Assembly (NCBI GenBank): GCA_964475205.1
Contig: CAYYVQ010000006.1
Span: forward strand, 1 to 64,000
DNA length: 64,000 nt
Direction: 5' to 3'
Source: CAYSRM01 sp964475205
GTDB lineage: Bacteria; Verrucomicrobiota; Kiritimatiellia; UBA8416; CAYSRM01
Of the stretch, positions 24,430 to 33,986 are shown piece after piece. The notes beneath the pieces are model-generated. The model was not told where the DNA came from, did no database searches, and saw only the letters and a program-made list of their open reading frames with translations. Made by a program: the position numbers and the translations under genes. Within the stretch, counting starts at the first letter, position 1, and each line of letters begins with the position of its first letter.

Positions 24430-25599
24430 ATGAAAAAAAAGACAGATCGCAACGTATATGTCCTGGGTCTGACCAGCCTGTTCAACGACTGGTCAAGCGA
24501 GATGATCTTTCCGCTTCTTCCCGCCTTCATGGCGCAGATACTGAACATTCCCAAGCCGTTAATCGGACTTATAGAGGGTGTTTCCAGGAGTTTGGCTTCC
24601 ATCCTTAAGTTCTTCTCCGGCTACATTTCCGACCGACTGGGAAGAAGAAAAGCCCTTGCGGTTACAGGCTACGCTCTTTCAAATATAGTCAAACCGTTTC
24701 TGGCGCTGGCGCATACCTGGTGGGCAGTGCTTGCGGTAAGAGCTGCAGATCGTTTTGGCAAAGGCGTACGCACCGCTCCCCGCGATGCCCTTCTGGCTTC
24801 TTCAACCGAGAAGACAAAAAAGACAAGGGGCAGATCATTCGGATTCCACCGGGCCATGGACACAACCGGGGCAATGCTGGGAACCATCTGCGCTTATTTT
24901 CTTCTTCGCTTTCTTCCCTGGGACATGGATATGAACTACCGTACAGTTTTCCTTCTTGCGGTAATCCCGGGAGCAATTGGAACAGCCTGCATAATACTGG
25001 GCACGAAAGAAAAACCTGTCACCGGCGCACGCCGAAAACCTTCGCTTAACTGGAAAAAATTGCCCGCGAATATACGCAAACTCGTCATTGCCTCTGTAAT
25101 CTTCGGCATCGGCAACTACACGTTCACTTTCTTTATCCTGCGCATATTCGAAATGGGAGTCTCCCAGGTTGTCGTCCCGCTTGTGTATCTTTTCTACAAC
25201 ATTGTTTATATGGCCGCGTCAATACCCGCCGGCAGACTTTCCGATAGAATAGGGAGAAAAAAAGTGCTGATGGCCGGTTTCGTTCTGTATGCTCTGACAG
25301 CGACGGGCTTTGCGTTGCTCAATTCCTTGTTCGCGGCATGGGCGCTGATGGGGCTTTTCGGACTGCACATGGCAATGACCGACGCAACAGCCAGGGCTTT
25401 TATAAGCGATCTTGCCGACGAAGAAGTCCGGGGAACGGCCCTGGGCGTCTACCATACAGGGGTAGGCATTGCGGATCTGCCCGCAGGCCTTCTTGCGGGT
25501 TTCCTCTGGGCGCAGCTTTCTTCCTCTGCCACTTTCCTTGCCGGGGCAGTCCTGGCTTTTGTCTCAATCGCCGTTCTTGCAACTGTGAAAGAAAAGTAG
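24430..25599 (+). CDS. MFS transporter
   Basis: The protein (389 aa) has about twelve hydrophobic segments and two MFS-type loops: SDRLGRRKAL after TM2 and a matching SDRIGRRKVLMA in the second half. It also carries RAADRFGKGVRTAPRDALLA. That sequence and the start region (SLFNDWSSEMIFPLLPAF) fit a subgroup of uncharacterised bacterial MFS permeases. Substrate unknown. A methyltransferase gene begins 12 bp after the stop. Confidence 0.9.
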   Translation: MKKKTDRNVYVLGLTSLFNDWSSEMIFPLLPAFMAQILNIPKPLIGLIEGVSRSLASILKFFSGYISDRLGRRKALAVTGYALSNIVKPFLALAHTWWAVLAVRAADRFGKGVRTAPRDALLASSTEKTKKTRGRSFGFHRAMDTTGAMLGTICAYFLLRFLPWDMDMNYRTVFLLAVIPGAIGTACIILGTKEKPVTGARRKPSLNWKKLPANIRKLVIASVIFGIGNYTFTFFILRIFEMGVSQVVVPLVYLFYNIVYMAASIPAGRLSDRIGRKKVLMAGFVLYALTATGFALLNSLFAAWALMGLFGLHMAMTDATARAFISDLADEEVRGTALGVYHTGVGIADLPAGLLAGFLWAQLSSSATFLAGAVLAFVSIAVLATVKEK

Positions 25600-25611
25600 C
25601 CCGCTGCATTT

Positions 25612-26247
25612 ATGCCGGACGACAAAAAAGCCATGGGACAGAAAAAGACACGCAAAGTTTTCGATAATTCCTACTACGAAAGGTTCTATGTCAATCCTCA
25701 GACAAGGGCTGTTGAGGAAAAAGATATTGTCCTGCTCGTAAACCATATATGCAGCTATCTTCGATATCTCCGGATTCCCGTAAAATCAGCTATCGATATG
25801 GGATGCGGACTCGGGTTCTGGAAAAAACCGCTTGAATATCAGTTTCCCGGCATCACATACACCGGCGTGGATTCCAGCAGTCAGCTTTGCGCCCGGCTTG
25901 GCTGGAAACACAGCTCCATAACAGACTACCACACAAGAAAACGTTTCGACCTTGTTATTTGCCAGAGTGTTCTGCAATACCTTCCGGATAATGAAATCAA
26001 TGACGCATTAGAAAACATTCATTCGCTGTGCAGGGGCGGCATGTATCTTGAAGTCGTAACCCTCGAAGACTGGCGAACAAATTGCGACCAGTCCAGAACC
26101 GACGGAAAAATTCATTTTCGCCCTGCCGAATGGTATAGAAAAAAAGTCCGGAAGTATTTTATAAATTGCGGAGGCGGGCTTTTCATCCCCGTCGAATCAC
26201 AGGCGCCACTGTACGAACTGGAATGTCTTCAACCACTTACAACTTGA
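25612..26247 (+). CDS. Class I SAM-dependent methyltransferase
   Basis: This 211-aa protein has the SAM-binding motif I AIDMGCGLGFW, an acidic motif II region (YTGVDSSSQLCARLG), and LVICQSVLQYLPDNEINDAL as motif IV/V. The fold is that of small-molecule methyltransferases. The acceptor is unknown. It sits 12 bp downstream of the MFS gene and probably shares its mRNA. Confidence 0.87.
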   Translation: MPDDKKAMGQKKTRKVFDNSYYERFYVNPQTRAVEEKDIVLLVNHICSYLRYLRIPVKSAIDMGCGLGFWKKPLEYQFPGITYTGVDSSSQLCARLGWKHSSITDYHTRKRFDLVICQSVLQYLPDNEINDALENIHSLCRGGMYLEVVTLEDWRTNCDQSRTDGKIHFRPAEWYRKKVRKYFINCGGGLFIPVESQAPLYELECLQPLTT

Positions 26248-26337
26248 TTCCGCAAACACAATGCCCGAAACTTTAACGATGTGCTTGCCTTCTCTGAAAA
26301 ATCCGGCTAATTTTCCGTCTTTATCTGGAGCCGGGTT

Positions 26338-27357
26338 ATGGTAACAAAAGAACTTGTGACAAAGGTGCAGGAGTGCGGCAAAGAAGGACGACGCCTTGTC
26401 GTGCCGCTGATGGGCTTCCCGGGCCTCTCAATAACAGACTGCACAGTTAAACTGGCACAACAGAACTACGGGGAGCATTTCAAGGTCATCAAGGCGCTTG
26501 CCGACCGTTTCCAGCCAGACATCATATTTCCGCTCATGGATCTTGCCGTTGAGGCAAATGCGCTGGGACGCTACACGGTTTTTCCCAAGCGGGATTCCGC
26601 CACAGTTGTAAAAGACACCTTTGACATGGCCGAACTGCAGGCACAGAAAGATATCAACATGGCTTTCGACACCCGCATCATAGGCTATGTCGAAGTCGAA
26701 AAGCTCATGAATATCGGTTTGAATCACAAAATTATGCGCGGCGCCTACGTGACAGGCCCTTATTCGCTCGCAGCCCTGATGATGGGCGCCGATGAAGCCG
26801 CGATGGCTACCGTGCTCAAACCAAAGGAACTCGAACTGCTTTGCCAGTTCACCACAGACAAGATACAGCAGTACGCACGCCAGCTCATAGCGGCGGGAGC
26901 AGAAGTCATCTGCATACTCGAACCCAGCGCCGTAATGCTTGGCCCTGAGCAGTTTCACCAGTTTTCGTCACAGTTTGTAAAGCACTTGAACGATAGCTGC
27001 AAGTATACCGGCGTAGCCACCGTATACCACACCTGCGGAAATACCATGCATCTTATAGATAAGATGGTGGAAGCCGATGTCGATGCCATAAGCCTGGATT
27101 CACCGGGAATAGGCGTAGACCTCCCGGAAGCAGCCAAAAGGGTCCCCGACAACGTCGTGATTATGGGCAACATAAACCCGACAGGCGCCATTCTCAACGG
27201 AGCTCCCCACCAGGTCCAGCAGGAAGTATACGCCCTGCTGGAAACCATGCGTGATTTCCCTAACTACGTGCTCAGCACCGGCTGTGACCTACCCCAGGAA
27301 ACTCCGCTTGAAAACATCAAGGCCTTCATGGAAGCAGGCAGAAACTACCGAATCTAG
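26338..27357 (+). CDS. Uroporphyrinogen decarboxylase-family (MtaA/CmuA-like) methyltransferase
   Basis: This 339-aa protein has the UroD fold. TVYHTCGNTMHLIDKM contains the His-x-Cys zinc site typical of the corrinoid-dependent methyltransferases MtaA and MtbA, and the C-terminal STGCDLPQETPLENI supplies the third Cys. True HemE lacks this zinc site, so haem synthesis is unlikely. These enzymes move methyl groups from a corrinoid protein to a thiol; no corrinoid protein gene lies beside it. It converges on clpB, with six bases between the stop codons. Confidence 0.86.
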   Translation: MVTKELVTKVQECGKEGRRLVVPLMGFPGLSITDCTVKLAQQNYGEHFKVIKALADRFQPDIIFPLMDLAVEANALGRYTVFPKRDSATVVKDTFDMAELQAQKDINMAFDTRIIGYVEVEKLMNIGLNHKIMRGAYVTGPYSLAALMMGADEAAMATVLKPKELELLCQFTTDKIQQYARQLIAAGAEVICILEPSAVMLGPEQFHQFSSQFVKHLNDSCKYTGVATVYHTCGNTMHLIDKMVEADVDAISLDSPGIGVDLPEAAKRVPDNVVIMGNINPTGAILNGAPHQVQQEVYALLETMRDFPNYVLSTGCDLPQETPLENIKAFMEAGRNYRI

Positions 27358-27363
27358 CCCGCA

Positions 27364-29976
27364 TCACGATGGCTTCTCATGAACCTTAATCTCTTTGTTT
27401 TCGACCGCGACCTCGACCCTGGAATCTTCTTCAATCTCGCCTGCAACGATCTTGCGGGCAATCGGCGTCTCGACTTCCCGCTGGATCAGTCTCTTCAACG
27501 GTCTCGCTCCATAGACCGGATCATATCCACGCTCGGCTATCAGCTCCTCGGCCTCATCACTCAATTCCAGAGAAATACGCCGTTCACTCAAACGGACGGA
27601 AAGTTCGGCAACCTGCAACTCCACTATCCGCTTGATCTCATCCCGGGTCAGCGGCTTGAACAGCACAGTATCGTCAACTCGGTTCATGAACTCGGGACGG
27701 AAATGCGTCCGCAATTCATTCATGATCGTCTTGCGCACTTCATCGCGGATATGCCCCTGTTCGTCTATCCCCTCCAGGAGATGCGGCGAGCCGATATTGC
27801 TGGTCATTATCACAATCGTATTCTTGAAATTGATCGTCCTGCCATGAGAATCGGTAAGACGTCCGTCCTCAAGAATCTGCAACAGAATATTGAAAACATC
27901 GTGATGAGCCTTCTCAATCTCGTCGAGCAGAATAACACTATACGGTTTTCTCCTGACAGCCTCCGTCAACTGTCCGCCTTCTTCGTAGCCGACATACCCG
28001 GGAGGGGCTCCGACAAGCCTGGATACAGTGTGCTTCTCCATGTACTCGCTCATGTCAATCCTCACCATATTCTCCTCGGTGTCAAACAGCGACTCGGCCA
28101 ATGATTTCGCCAGCTCGGTTTTCCCGACGCCGGTCGGCCCCAGGAACAGGAAAGATCCTATCGGACGCGCAGGATTCTTTATCCCCGCCCTTGCCCTGAT
28201 CACCGCGTCCGCCACTGCCTGGACCGCCTCATCCTGGCCCACTACTCGTTCATGCAAAACTGAATCCAGTTTCATCAGCTTCTCTCGCTCCCCTTCAAGC
28301 AGACGTGTAAGCGGTATCCCGCTCCAGCGCGACACTACAGAGGCTATCTCCTCTTCTGTAACTTCCTCGCGCAGCAATGTCTCGCTGCCTTCTTCTCCTT
28401 TCATCTTCTCCTCTTCCAGGCGGAGCTTCTGCTCAAGCTCGGGAATAATCCCGTGCCTTAGTTTCGCGACCCTGTCCAGATCGTACTGGCGTTCGGCCTC
28501 CTCGCTGTCGTGCCTTGCCTTCTCAAGTTGCTCGCGCAACTCTCTGACTTGCCCGATGGCCTTCTTTTCGTTTTCCCACTGTGAGCGCATTCTATCAGCC
28601 TCGGCCTTAAGGTCGGCCAGCTCCCGGCGAAGAGATTTCAAGCGCTCCTTGCTGGCCTTGTCTTTTTCTTTTTTAAGAGCAGTTTCCTCAATTTCCATGC
28701 GCATGACCTTGCGGGTTATCTCGTCAAGCTCTGCGGGCATGGAGTCTATTTCGGTCCTGATTGACGCGCAAGCCTCATCCATCAGGTCAATAGCCTTGTC
28801 CGGAAGAAAACGGTCGCTTATGTAACGATCCGAAAGCACGGCGGAGGAAACCAGCGCAGCATCCTGGATGCGCACACCGTGATGAACTTCAAATCGTTCC
28901 TTCAATCCTCGAAGAATGGAAATAGTGTCTTCCACGGACGGAGCGTCAATCAACACAGGCTGAAAACGCCGCTCAAGGGCGGCGTCTTTTTCTATGTGCT
29001 TGCGATACTCGTCCAGAGTTGTGGCGCCGATACAATGCAACTCGCCCCGCGCCAGCATGGGCTTGAGCATGTTGCCTGCATCCGAAGAGCCCTCTGTCTT
29101 CCCTGCGCCCACAATCGTATGGACTTCGTCTATAAAAAGTATTATGCGTCCTTCAGATTCCTTGATCTCGGTCAGAACGGCCTTCAGCCTCTCCTCGAAC
29201 TCGCCCCGATATTTCGCGCCCGCCATCAGCGAGGTCATATCCAACGCAAAAATTGTGCGGTCCTTGAGTCCCTCAGGAATATCTCCGCGAACTATACGGT
29301 GAGCCAGGCCCTCCACAATCGCAGTTTTACCCACACCGGGATCGCCAATTAGAACCGGATTATTCTTCGTCTTTCTGGATAGAATCCGAATTACACTCCT
29401 GATCTCGCCGTCGCGTCCGATTATAGGATCAAGCTTCCCCTCGCGCGCAAGAGCCACAAGATCTACCCCGTATTTCTCAAGCGCCTCATACTGACCCTCC
29501 GGATTGCTGCTGGTAACACGCTGGTTGCCCCTTACTTTCTGCAACTCTCTCAGCAGACTGTTGCGGTCTATGCCCTCTTCTGCAAGAGATCTTCCCGAAA
29601 AAGCGTCCCTTCCTTCATCCACCAGGGCAAGAAGCAGATGCTCAACAGATATGTACTCATCTTTCAGCCGCCCTGCTTCGTCGCCGGCCTTTACCAGCAA
29701 CTGATTAAAACGCTGCGTTACATATACCTTCCCGGCCTCCGCGCCGCCCCCGCTGACCTTCGGCCTGCGGTCAAGTTCCTTGTCCAACTTGTCCCTGAGC
29801 CCGGCAGGATCCCCTCCAAGCCTTTCAATAAGACTCGGGACCAGCCCCCTCTCCTGTTCAAGCAAAGCCAGAAACAGATGCTCCCCGTCAATTTCCTGGT
29901 GCCCGTACCTTACGGTCTTGACATGCGCCGCCTGAACGGCTTCCTGCGCTTTTTCTGTAAGTCTGTTCGTATCCAT
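27364..29976 (-). CDS. clpB: Disaggregase ClpB
   Basis: ClpB works with DnaK to resolubilise protein aggregates. The 870-aa protein has a Clp N domain (LTEKAQEAVQAAHV), AAA1 with Walker A GDPGVGKTAIVEGL and AAA2 with GPTGVGKTELAKSL, and a long middle coiled coil (about residues 410-530), which separates ClpB from ClpA and ClpC. No ClpP-binding loop is seen. I chose the ATG giving MDTNRLTEK with AAAGGTGG upstream; a GTG five codons earlier is also possible. No CIRCE sequence is visible upstream, but an imperfect 12-bp inverted repeat lies at 30121-30169. Confidence 0.97.
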   Translation of the reverse strand: MDTNRLTEKAQEAVQAAHVKTVRYGHQEIDGEHLFLALLEQERGLVPSLIERLGGDPAGLRDKLDKELDRRPKVSGGGAEAGKVYVTQRFNQLLVKAGDEAGRLKDEYISVEHLLLALVDEGRDAFSGRSLAEEGIDRNSLLRELQKVRGNQRVTSSNPEGQYEALEKYGVDLVALAREGKLDPIIGRDGEIRSVIRILSRKTKNNPVLIGDPGVGKTAIVEGLAHRIVRGDIPEGLKDRTIFALDMTSLMAGAKYRGEFEERLKAVLTEIKESEGRIILFIDEVHTIVGAGKTEGSSDAGNMLKPMLARGELHCIGATTLDEYRKHIEKDAALERRFQPVLIDAPSVEDTISILRGLKERFEVHHGVRIQDAALVSSAVLSDRYISDRFLPDKAIDLMDEACASIRTEIDSMPAELDEITRKVMRMEIEETALKKEKDKASKERLKSLRRELADLKAEADRMRSQWENEKKAIGQVRELREQLEKARHDSEEAERQYDLDRVAKLRHGIIPELEQKLRLEEEKMKGEEGSETLLREEVTEEEIASVVSRWSGIPLTRLLEGEREKLMKLDSVLHERVVGQDEAVQAVADAVIRARAGIKNPARPIGSFLFLGPTGVGKTELAKSLAESLFDTEENMVRIDMSEYMEKHTVSRLVGAPPGYVGYEEGGQLTEAVRRKPYSVILLDEIEKAHHDVFNILLQILEDGRLTDSHGRTINFKNTIVIMTSNIGSPHLLEGIDEQGHIRDEVRKTIMNELRTHFRPEFMNRVDDTVLFKPLTRDEIKRIVELQVAELSVRLSERRISLELSDEAEELIAERGYDPVYGARPLKRLIQREVETPIARKIVAGEIEEDSRVEVAVENKEIKVHEKPS

Positions 29977-30120
29977 TTTATTCTTTTCCACCTTTCAAAT
30001 TGCTCATTTAACTTATTAAGTGACAGCAAAGTCCGTGCCAGCTCCGTTTAATGCCGGGCATACCCGCCTCAACATTACACAACAACCACTTAGCCACTAC
30101 GGCCTCCGGCTTGACTGTGC

Positions 30121-30169
30121 CATAATGGCACTCATAATTTTCCCGGCATACACCTTAAGTGTCATTATG
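30121..30169. promoter_or_regulatory. Imperfect inverted repeat upstream of clpB
   Basis: CATAATGGCACT (30121-30132) pairs with AGTGTCATTATG (30158-30169) with one mismatch over 12 bp and a 25-base spacer. It lies about 150 bp upstream of the clpB start. It may be an operator or simply a hairpin; there is no direct evidence for either. Confidence 0.3.
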
Positions 30170-30417
30170 TCGCTGTGCTATGCCTATTGCATCGGAGCCC
30201 CGGTCTTTGATGAGTGCGCAAAATCCAGACTTCAAAGGTTTTATGCGTATATGTCTTACAGGAGGCGGAAGGTTGGCACAGCGCTTGCTGATCATCATTC
30301 ATGCAAGGAGCGATTAATACACTTTCGCCACGTTGGCGAGCCGCCCAAGTTGCTCGACTCACGTCTCTGGAGCAAAACATTGCGCCGGAGTGATCTATCA
30401 ATAGACTCGCAGGGTTG

Positions 30418-30433
30418 ATGAATAGATCAGACT
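30418..30433 (+). repeat. Solo copy of the TGAATAGATCAGG motif (one base changed)
   Basis: ATGAATAGATCAGACT matches the terminal motif at 50557-50569 with one difference in the last core positions. It lies about 100 bp before the ABC operon, so it may lie in or near the promoter. Confidence 0.6.
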
Positions 30434-30533
30434 AAAAGATTTCAGATTTCATTCTTGAAGTGACGCAAATTTTTTATGAAAATTACGACTTTATTTGGGC
30501 TGTAAATACAGATGGATTTGCTTGGAGGGCAAT

Positions 30534-31265
30534 ATGCTTGAAGCAAAAGGTTTATACAAGTCTTTCGGGAGCATCGACGCGGTAAAGAACGTTTCACTCA
30601 AGGTGGAAAAAGGCGAGGTGCTCGGGTTCCTCGGACCCAACGGAGCAGGGAAAACAACCACTATGCGGATGATCACGGGGTTTCTCCCGCCTACTGCCGG
30701 AACCGCTACAGTCTGCGGTTTTGACGTGGGGAAAAACCCGGTCGAAGTAAAAAAGCGTCTTGGATACCTTCCTGAAAATGCTCCGGCTTACGATTCAATG
30801 ACAGTTTCCGGGTTCCTGAAATTTATGGCAGAAGCTCGCGGATACAGTGGAGATGAAAAAGATAAGCGCATCGAGGAATCAATAGAGAAGTGTTATCTCC
30901 AGGAGGTGAGGTATCAGACAATTGACACCCTTTCCAAGGGCTATGGTCAACGCGCATGTCTTGCCCAGGCAATATTACACAACCCGCCGGTGTTGATTCT
31001 GGATGAACCCACAGCCGGCCTGGACCCGAACCAGAAGCACGTTGTGCGGCAGATGATAAACGAAATGGCTTCTGATAAGGCCATCATCATTTCCACTCAT
31101 ATCCTGGAAGAAGTAGAAGCCGTTTGTAAACGGGCCATAATCATAAGCCGCGGCTCAATAGTAGCGGACGCCACCCCGGAAGAACTGAAGGCCAGAACTC
31201 CCTCGGGAAGACTCGACGAGGTATTTCGCAAATTGACCATGGAGGAGGAACAGATTCATGCATAG
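30534..31265 (+). CDS. ABC transporter ATP-binding protein (GldA/Nos-type)
   Basis: The 243-aa ATPase has Walker A GPNGAGKTTTMRM, the Q-loop region with LGYLPENAPAYDSM, signature-like LSKGYGQRACLAQAI, Walker B VLILDEPTAGLDP and the switch His in IISTHILEEVEA. The YLPENAPAY variant is typical of ATPases that partner with GldF/GldG-like proteins. ATG at 30534 has GGAGGG nearby; the frame begins 13 codons earlier. It overlaps the permease gene by 8 bp, so the two are translationally coupled. Confidence 0.94.
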   Translation: MLEAKGLYKSFGSIDAVKNVSLKVEKGEVLGFLGPNGAGKTTTMRMITGFLPPTAGTATVCGFDVGKNPVEVKKRLGYLPENAPAYDSMTVSGFLKFMAEARGYSGDEKDKRIEESIEKCYLQEVRYQTIDTLSKGYGQRACLAQAILHNPPVLILDEPTAGLDPNQKHVVRQMINEMASDKAIIISTHILEEVEAVCKRAIIISRGSIVADATPEELKARTPSGRLDEVFRKLTMEEEQIHA

Positions 31266-32004
31266 CATCAGAAATTGCGCTATTGTTTTCAAACGGGAGC
31301 TGAAGTCTTATTTTGAATCTCCGGTCGCCTACGTTTTTCTTGTTGCCTTTCTGATGCTTGTCTCTTTTCTGACGTTCTCGGTAACCCGCTACTATGAAAG
31401 GATGAGCGCCGACCTGACGCCGTTCTTTACATGGCACCCGTGGGTCTACCTCCTGCTGGTGCCTGCTGCAACAATGTCAACATGGGCAGAAGAAAGAAAA
31501 TCCGGCACCATTGAACTTCTGCTTACTCTGCCGGTGACCATGACTCAGGCAATTCTAGGGAAATTCTTCGCGGCGTGGGCTTTCATCGGTTTAGGACTGG
31601 CGCTGACCTTCCCGGTTGTGATAACCACCGCTTTCCTGGGAAACCCTGATATCGGCGTGGTGATTGCAGGCTACCTGGGATCTTTTCTCCTGGCAGGAGC
31701 CTACGTATCCATCGGCATTCTCACATCTTCGATGACCAGGAGCCAGGTCATAGGTTTCGTCATCGCACTGGGCGTAGGACTGGTTCTGCTTCTTGCAGGA
31801 TGGGAACCCATTCTCGGCTTCTTCCGTGATGCCGGCGCTCCGAACTGGATAGTGGAGGGTGTGGGATCCTTAAGCTTTATGCCGCATTTTGAATCTCTGC
31901 GGCGCGGAGTAATCGACCTGAGAGACGTTGTCTACTACATAAGCGTCATGTTCTTTATGATTTTTTTAACGCACATGGTGCTGGAAAACCGCAAGTCGGC
32001 TTGA
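31258..32004 (+). CDS. ABC-2 type permease (GldF-like)
   Basis: This 248-aa membrane protein has six hydrophobic segments and a first soluble stretch, IRNCAIVFKRELKSYFESP, typical of ABC-2/GldF permeases. TWAEERKSGTIELLLTLPVT is the conserved loop that couples to the ATPase. In gliding Bacteroidetes GldA, GldF and GldG form an ABC complex, but homologous sets occur in many non-gliding bacteria. Substrate unknown. Confidence 0.9.
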   Translation: MHSIRNCAIVFKRELKSYFESPVAYVFLVAFLMLVSFLTFSVTRYYERMSADLTPFFTWHPWVYLLLVPAATMSTWAEERKSGTIELLLTLPVTMTQAILGKFFAAWAFIGLGLALTFPVVITTAFLGNPDIGVVIAGYLGSFLLAGAYVSIGILTSSMTRSQVIGFVIALGVGLVLLLAGWEPILGFFRDAGAPNWIVEGVGSLSFMPHFESLRRGVIDLRDVVYYISVMFFMIFLTHMVLENRKSA

Positions 32005-32044
32005 AGCATGAAACTGAAAAGCAATTTGAAATAAGGGTTACAAT

Positions 32045-33964
32045 ATGAAACAGCAAAAAACATTCCTGAAAGCCAGCAGCAGCGCCGTGGGCGCGCTTGC
32101 GGCGCTGGCCATCATTGTCGCCGTCAACAGTCTCCTTGGCAACTTCCGCGCAAGGCTGGACCTTACCGAAAACAAACTCTATACGTTGTCGGACGGAACC
32201 AGACGGATTCTGGATGAACTTGACTCCAGGATCTCTCTTAAATTCTTTTTCAATCGCACAAATCCGGACGTGCCGATTATGATAAAAAACTATGCCGGCC
32301 ACGTGGAAGATCTGCTCAGGGAATACGAAGTGGTCTCAGGAGGAAAGATCAAAGTAGACATGTATAACCCGGAACCGGATTCGGACGACGAGGAATGGGC
32401 GAGAAATTACGGGCTTCATCCTCAACAGATGGAAATTTTCGGATCTCCAGTCTACCTCGGCGTCGCCGCAATTTCAGGCGGAGAAGAACAGGTTATACCT
32501 GCCCTTAATCCGGCAGAGGAAGAACTCCTTGAATATCAAATAAGCAGGCTGATCCACCGCGTCAGCAAACCTAAGCGCCCTGTTATCGGAGTGCTCAGCT
32601 CCCTGCCGGCGCTGGGCCAGGATATACCGCCGCAGGTAGCCACGCAAATGCAACAACAGCCCCAGGAAAAATGGGTAACCTTCAAGGACATCGAATCTGA
32701 CTATGAGCTGGCCAAAATAGATACGGACACTGACGAAATACCGGAAGATATAAAAACACTGGTTCTAGTCCATCCCAAACAACTCCCTGACGAAACACTT
32801 TACGCCATCGATCAGTTCCTTCTTCGCGGCGGCAGGCTTATGGTCTTTGTCGATCCGCTCAGCGAAACCGACGCCGGGACGTCCCGGTCCCGCAACCCGA
32901 TGGGAATGGGCTCGGACAATTCATCAAACCTGGAAAAACTTTTCTCCGCATGGGGAATAACCTTCTCCTCCGGCAAAGTTGTAGCCGATCCAAGATTGTT
33001 CACCAGGGTCCAGAGGGCCGGCGGGGTGGAAGACAGCCTCGTGTGGCTTTCGCTGAGAGAACCCAACCTCAACAGCGGGGAGGTGATTACATCCCAACTT
33101 GACATGCTGGTTCTGCCGTCCGCCGGATACTTCGAAGTGACGGACAAAAAAGAAGGACTGGAGATCACATCACTTATGACTTCATCCGAAGACGCCGGCG
33201 TAGTAAGTCCGCAGGCCGCGCAGATGGGCGCCGAAATGATACGCAATGACTTCGAACGCAAGGGTTCAGCTCTTGATCTGGCAATCAGGATCAACGGAAC
33301 ATTCTCAACAGCATTTCCCGATGGCCCGCCCTCGCCCGAAGACGACGGCCAACAGGACAATGAACAACCCGAGGAAGAGAACAATCCAGACAAGGAAGCC
33401 GCCGGAATCCAGAAAGGAGAGAGCACGGTAATACTGGCGGGCGATGTGGATATGCTCTACGACCCCTTCTGTGTCCAGGAAACCCCCTTCGGCGGATACC
33501 AGCTTATCAACGACAATCTGCACTTTTTCGCCAATACCGCAGACCTCATGGCAGGCAGCCCTGCGCTCATAAACATCCGCTCCCGAGGCAAGTTTGAACG
33601 CCCCTTCACCAGGGTGCTGAAACTGGAAGCCAGGGCCAGGGGAGAATGGCAGGACAAGGAGGAATACCTCCAACAGCAGCTTCAGAAAACCCGCGAGCAA
33701 CTCCGCGACCTGAGAACCACTGCGGAATCGGAAAATATCATACTCAACGAGAAACAACAAAAGGCCATAGAAAGATTCCGCAACGAGGAACAGAAAATCC
33801 AGGAAGAGCTCAGAGAAGTAAGGAAAAACCTGCGCAGAGACATTGAACAGCTTGGAATAAAGATTAAAATTATAAACATCGGGCTCATGCCTTTAATAGT
33901 AGCTCTTTCAGGAATAGCTTTTGCGCTGTACCGGAAACAGAAAAGAAAAAGATTCGCAGGCTGA
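32045..33964 (+). CDS. GldG-like ABC accessory protein
   Basis: The protein (639 aa) has an N-terminal transmembrane segment (residues about 13-30), then a large periplasmic part beginning FRARLDLTENKLYTLSDGTRRILDEL, which is the hallmark of the GldG/ABC auxiliary family, and a C-terminal transmembrane helix (INIGLMPLIVALSGIAFALY) with a basic tail. Between them is an extended coiled coil (residues about 540-600). An acidic, Pro-Glu-rich insert lies near residues 430-455. The function is unknown; it probably forms the periplasmic arm of the ABC complex. Confidence 0.88.
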   Translation: MKQQKTFLKASSSAVGALAALAIIVAVNSLLGNFRARLDLTENKLYTLSDGTRRILDELDSRISLKFFFNRTNPDVPIMIKNYAGHVEDLLREYEVVSGGKIKVDMYNPEPDSDDEEWARNYGLHPQQMEIFGSPVYLGVAAISGGEEQVIPALNPAEEELLEYQISRLIHRVSKPKRPVIGVLSSLPALGQDIPPQVATQMQQQPQEKWVTFKDIESDYELAKIDTDTDEIPEDIKTLVLVHPKQLPDETLYAIDQFLLRGGRLMVFVDPLSETDAGTSRSRNPMGMGSDNSSNLEKLFSAWGITFSSGKVVADPRLFTRVQRAGGVEDSLVWLSLREPNLNSGEVITSQLDMLVLPSAGYFEVTDKKEGLEITSLMTSSEDAGVVSPQAAQMGAEMIRNDFERKGSALDLAIRINGTFSTAFPDGPPSPEDDGQQDNEQPEEENNPDKEAAGIQKGESTVILAGDVDMLYDPFCVQETPFGGYQLINDNLHFFANTADLMAGSPALINIRSRGKFERPFTRVLKLEARARGEWQDKEEYLQQQLQKTREQLRDLRTTAESENIILNEKQQKAIERFRNEEQKIQEELREVRKNLRRDIEQLGIKIKIINIGLMPLIVALSGIAFALYRKQKRKRFAG

Positions 33965-33986
33965 TCCTGTTACGGGAGGAAAATCT

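Larger units (their letters stand above)
29977..30533. other. 557-bp intergenic region between clpB and the ABC operon
   Basis: This divergent region must carry the promoters of clpB (minus) and of the ABC operon (plus). It contains an imperfect inverted repeat at 30121-30132/30158-30169 and the terminal motif at 30418-30433, where TGATCTAT (30391-30398) and ATAGATCA (30423-30430) could also form a hairpin. A 132-aa frame spans 30020-30418 but matches nothing I know and has poor codon character, so I do not call a gene. Confidence 0.5.

Noticed and set aside
26338..27357. Possible hemE (haem synthesis)
   Set aside because: The His-x-Cys site and the late Cys are features of corrinoid-linked methyltransferases, not of true HemE.
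30020..30418. A 132-aa open frame between clpB and the ABC operon
   Set aside because: It matches no family I know, has a poor start and covers a region with inverted repeats and the terminal motif. Its central part looks vaguely like a toxin family but the match is too weak to claim.
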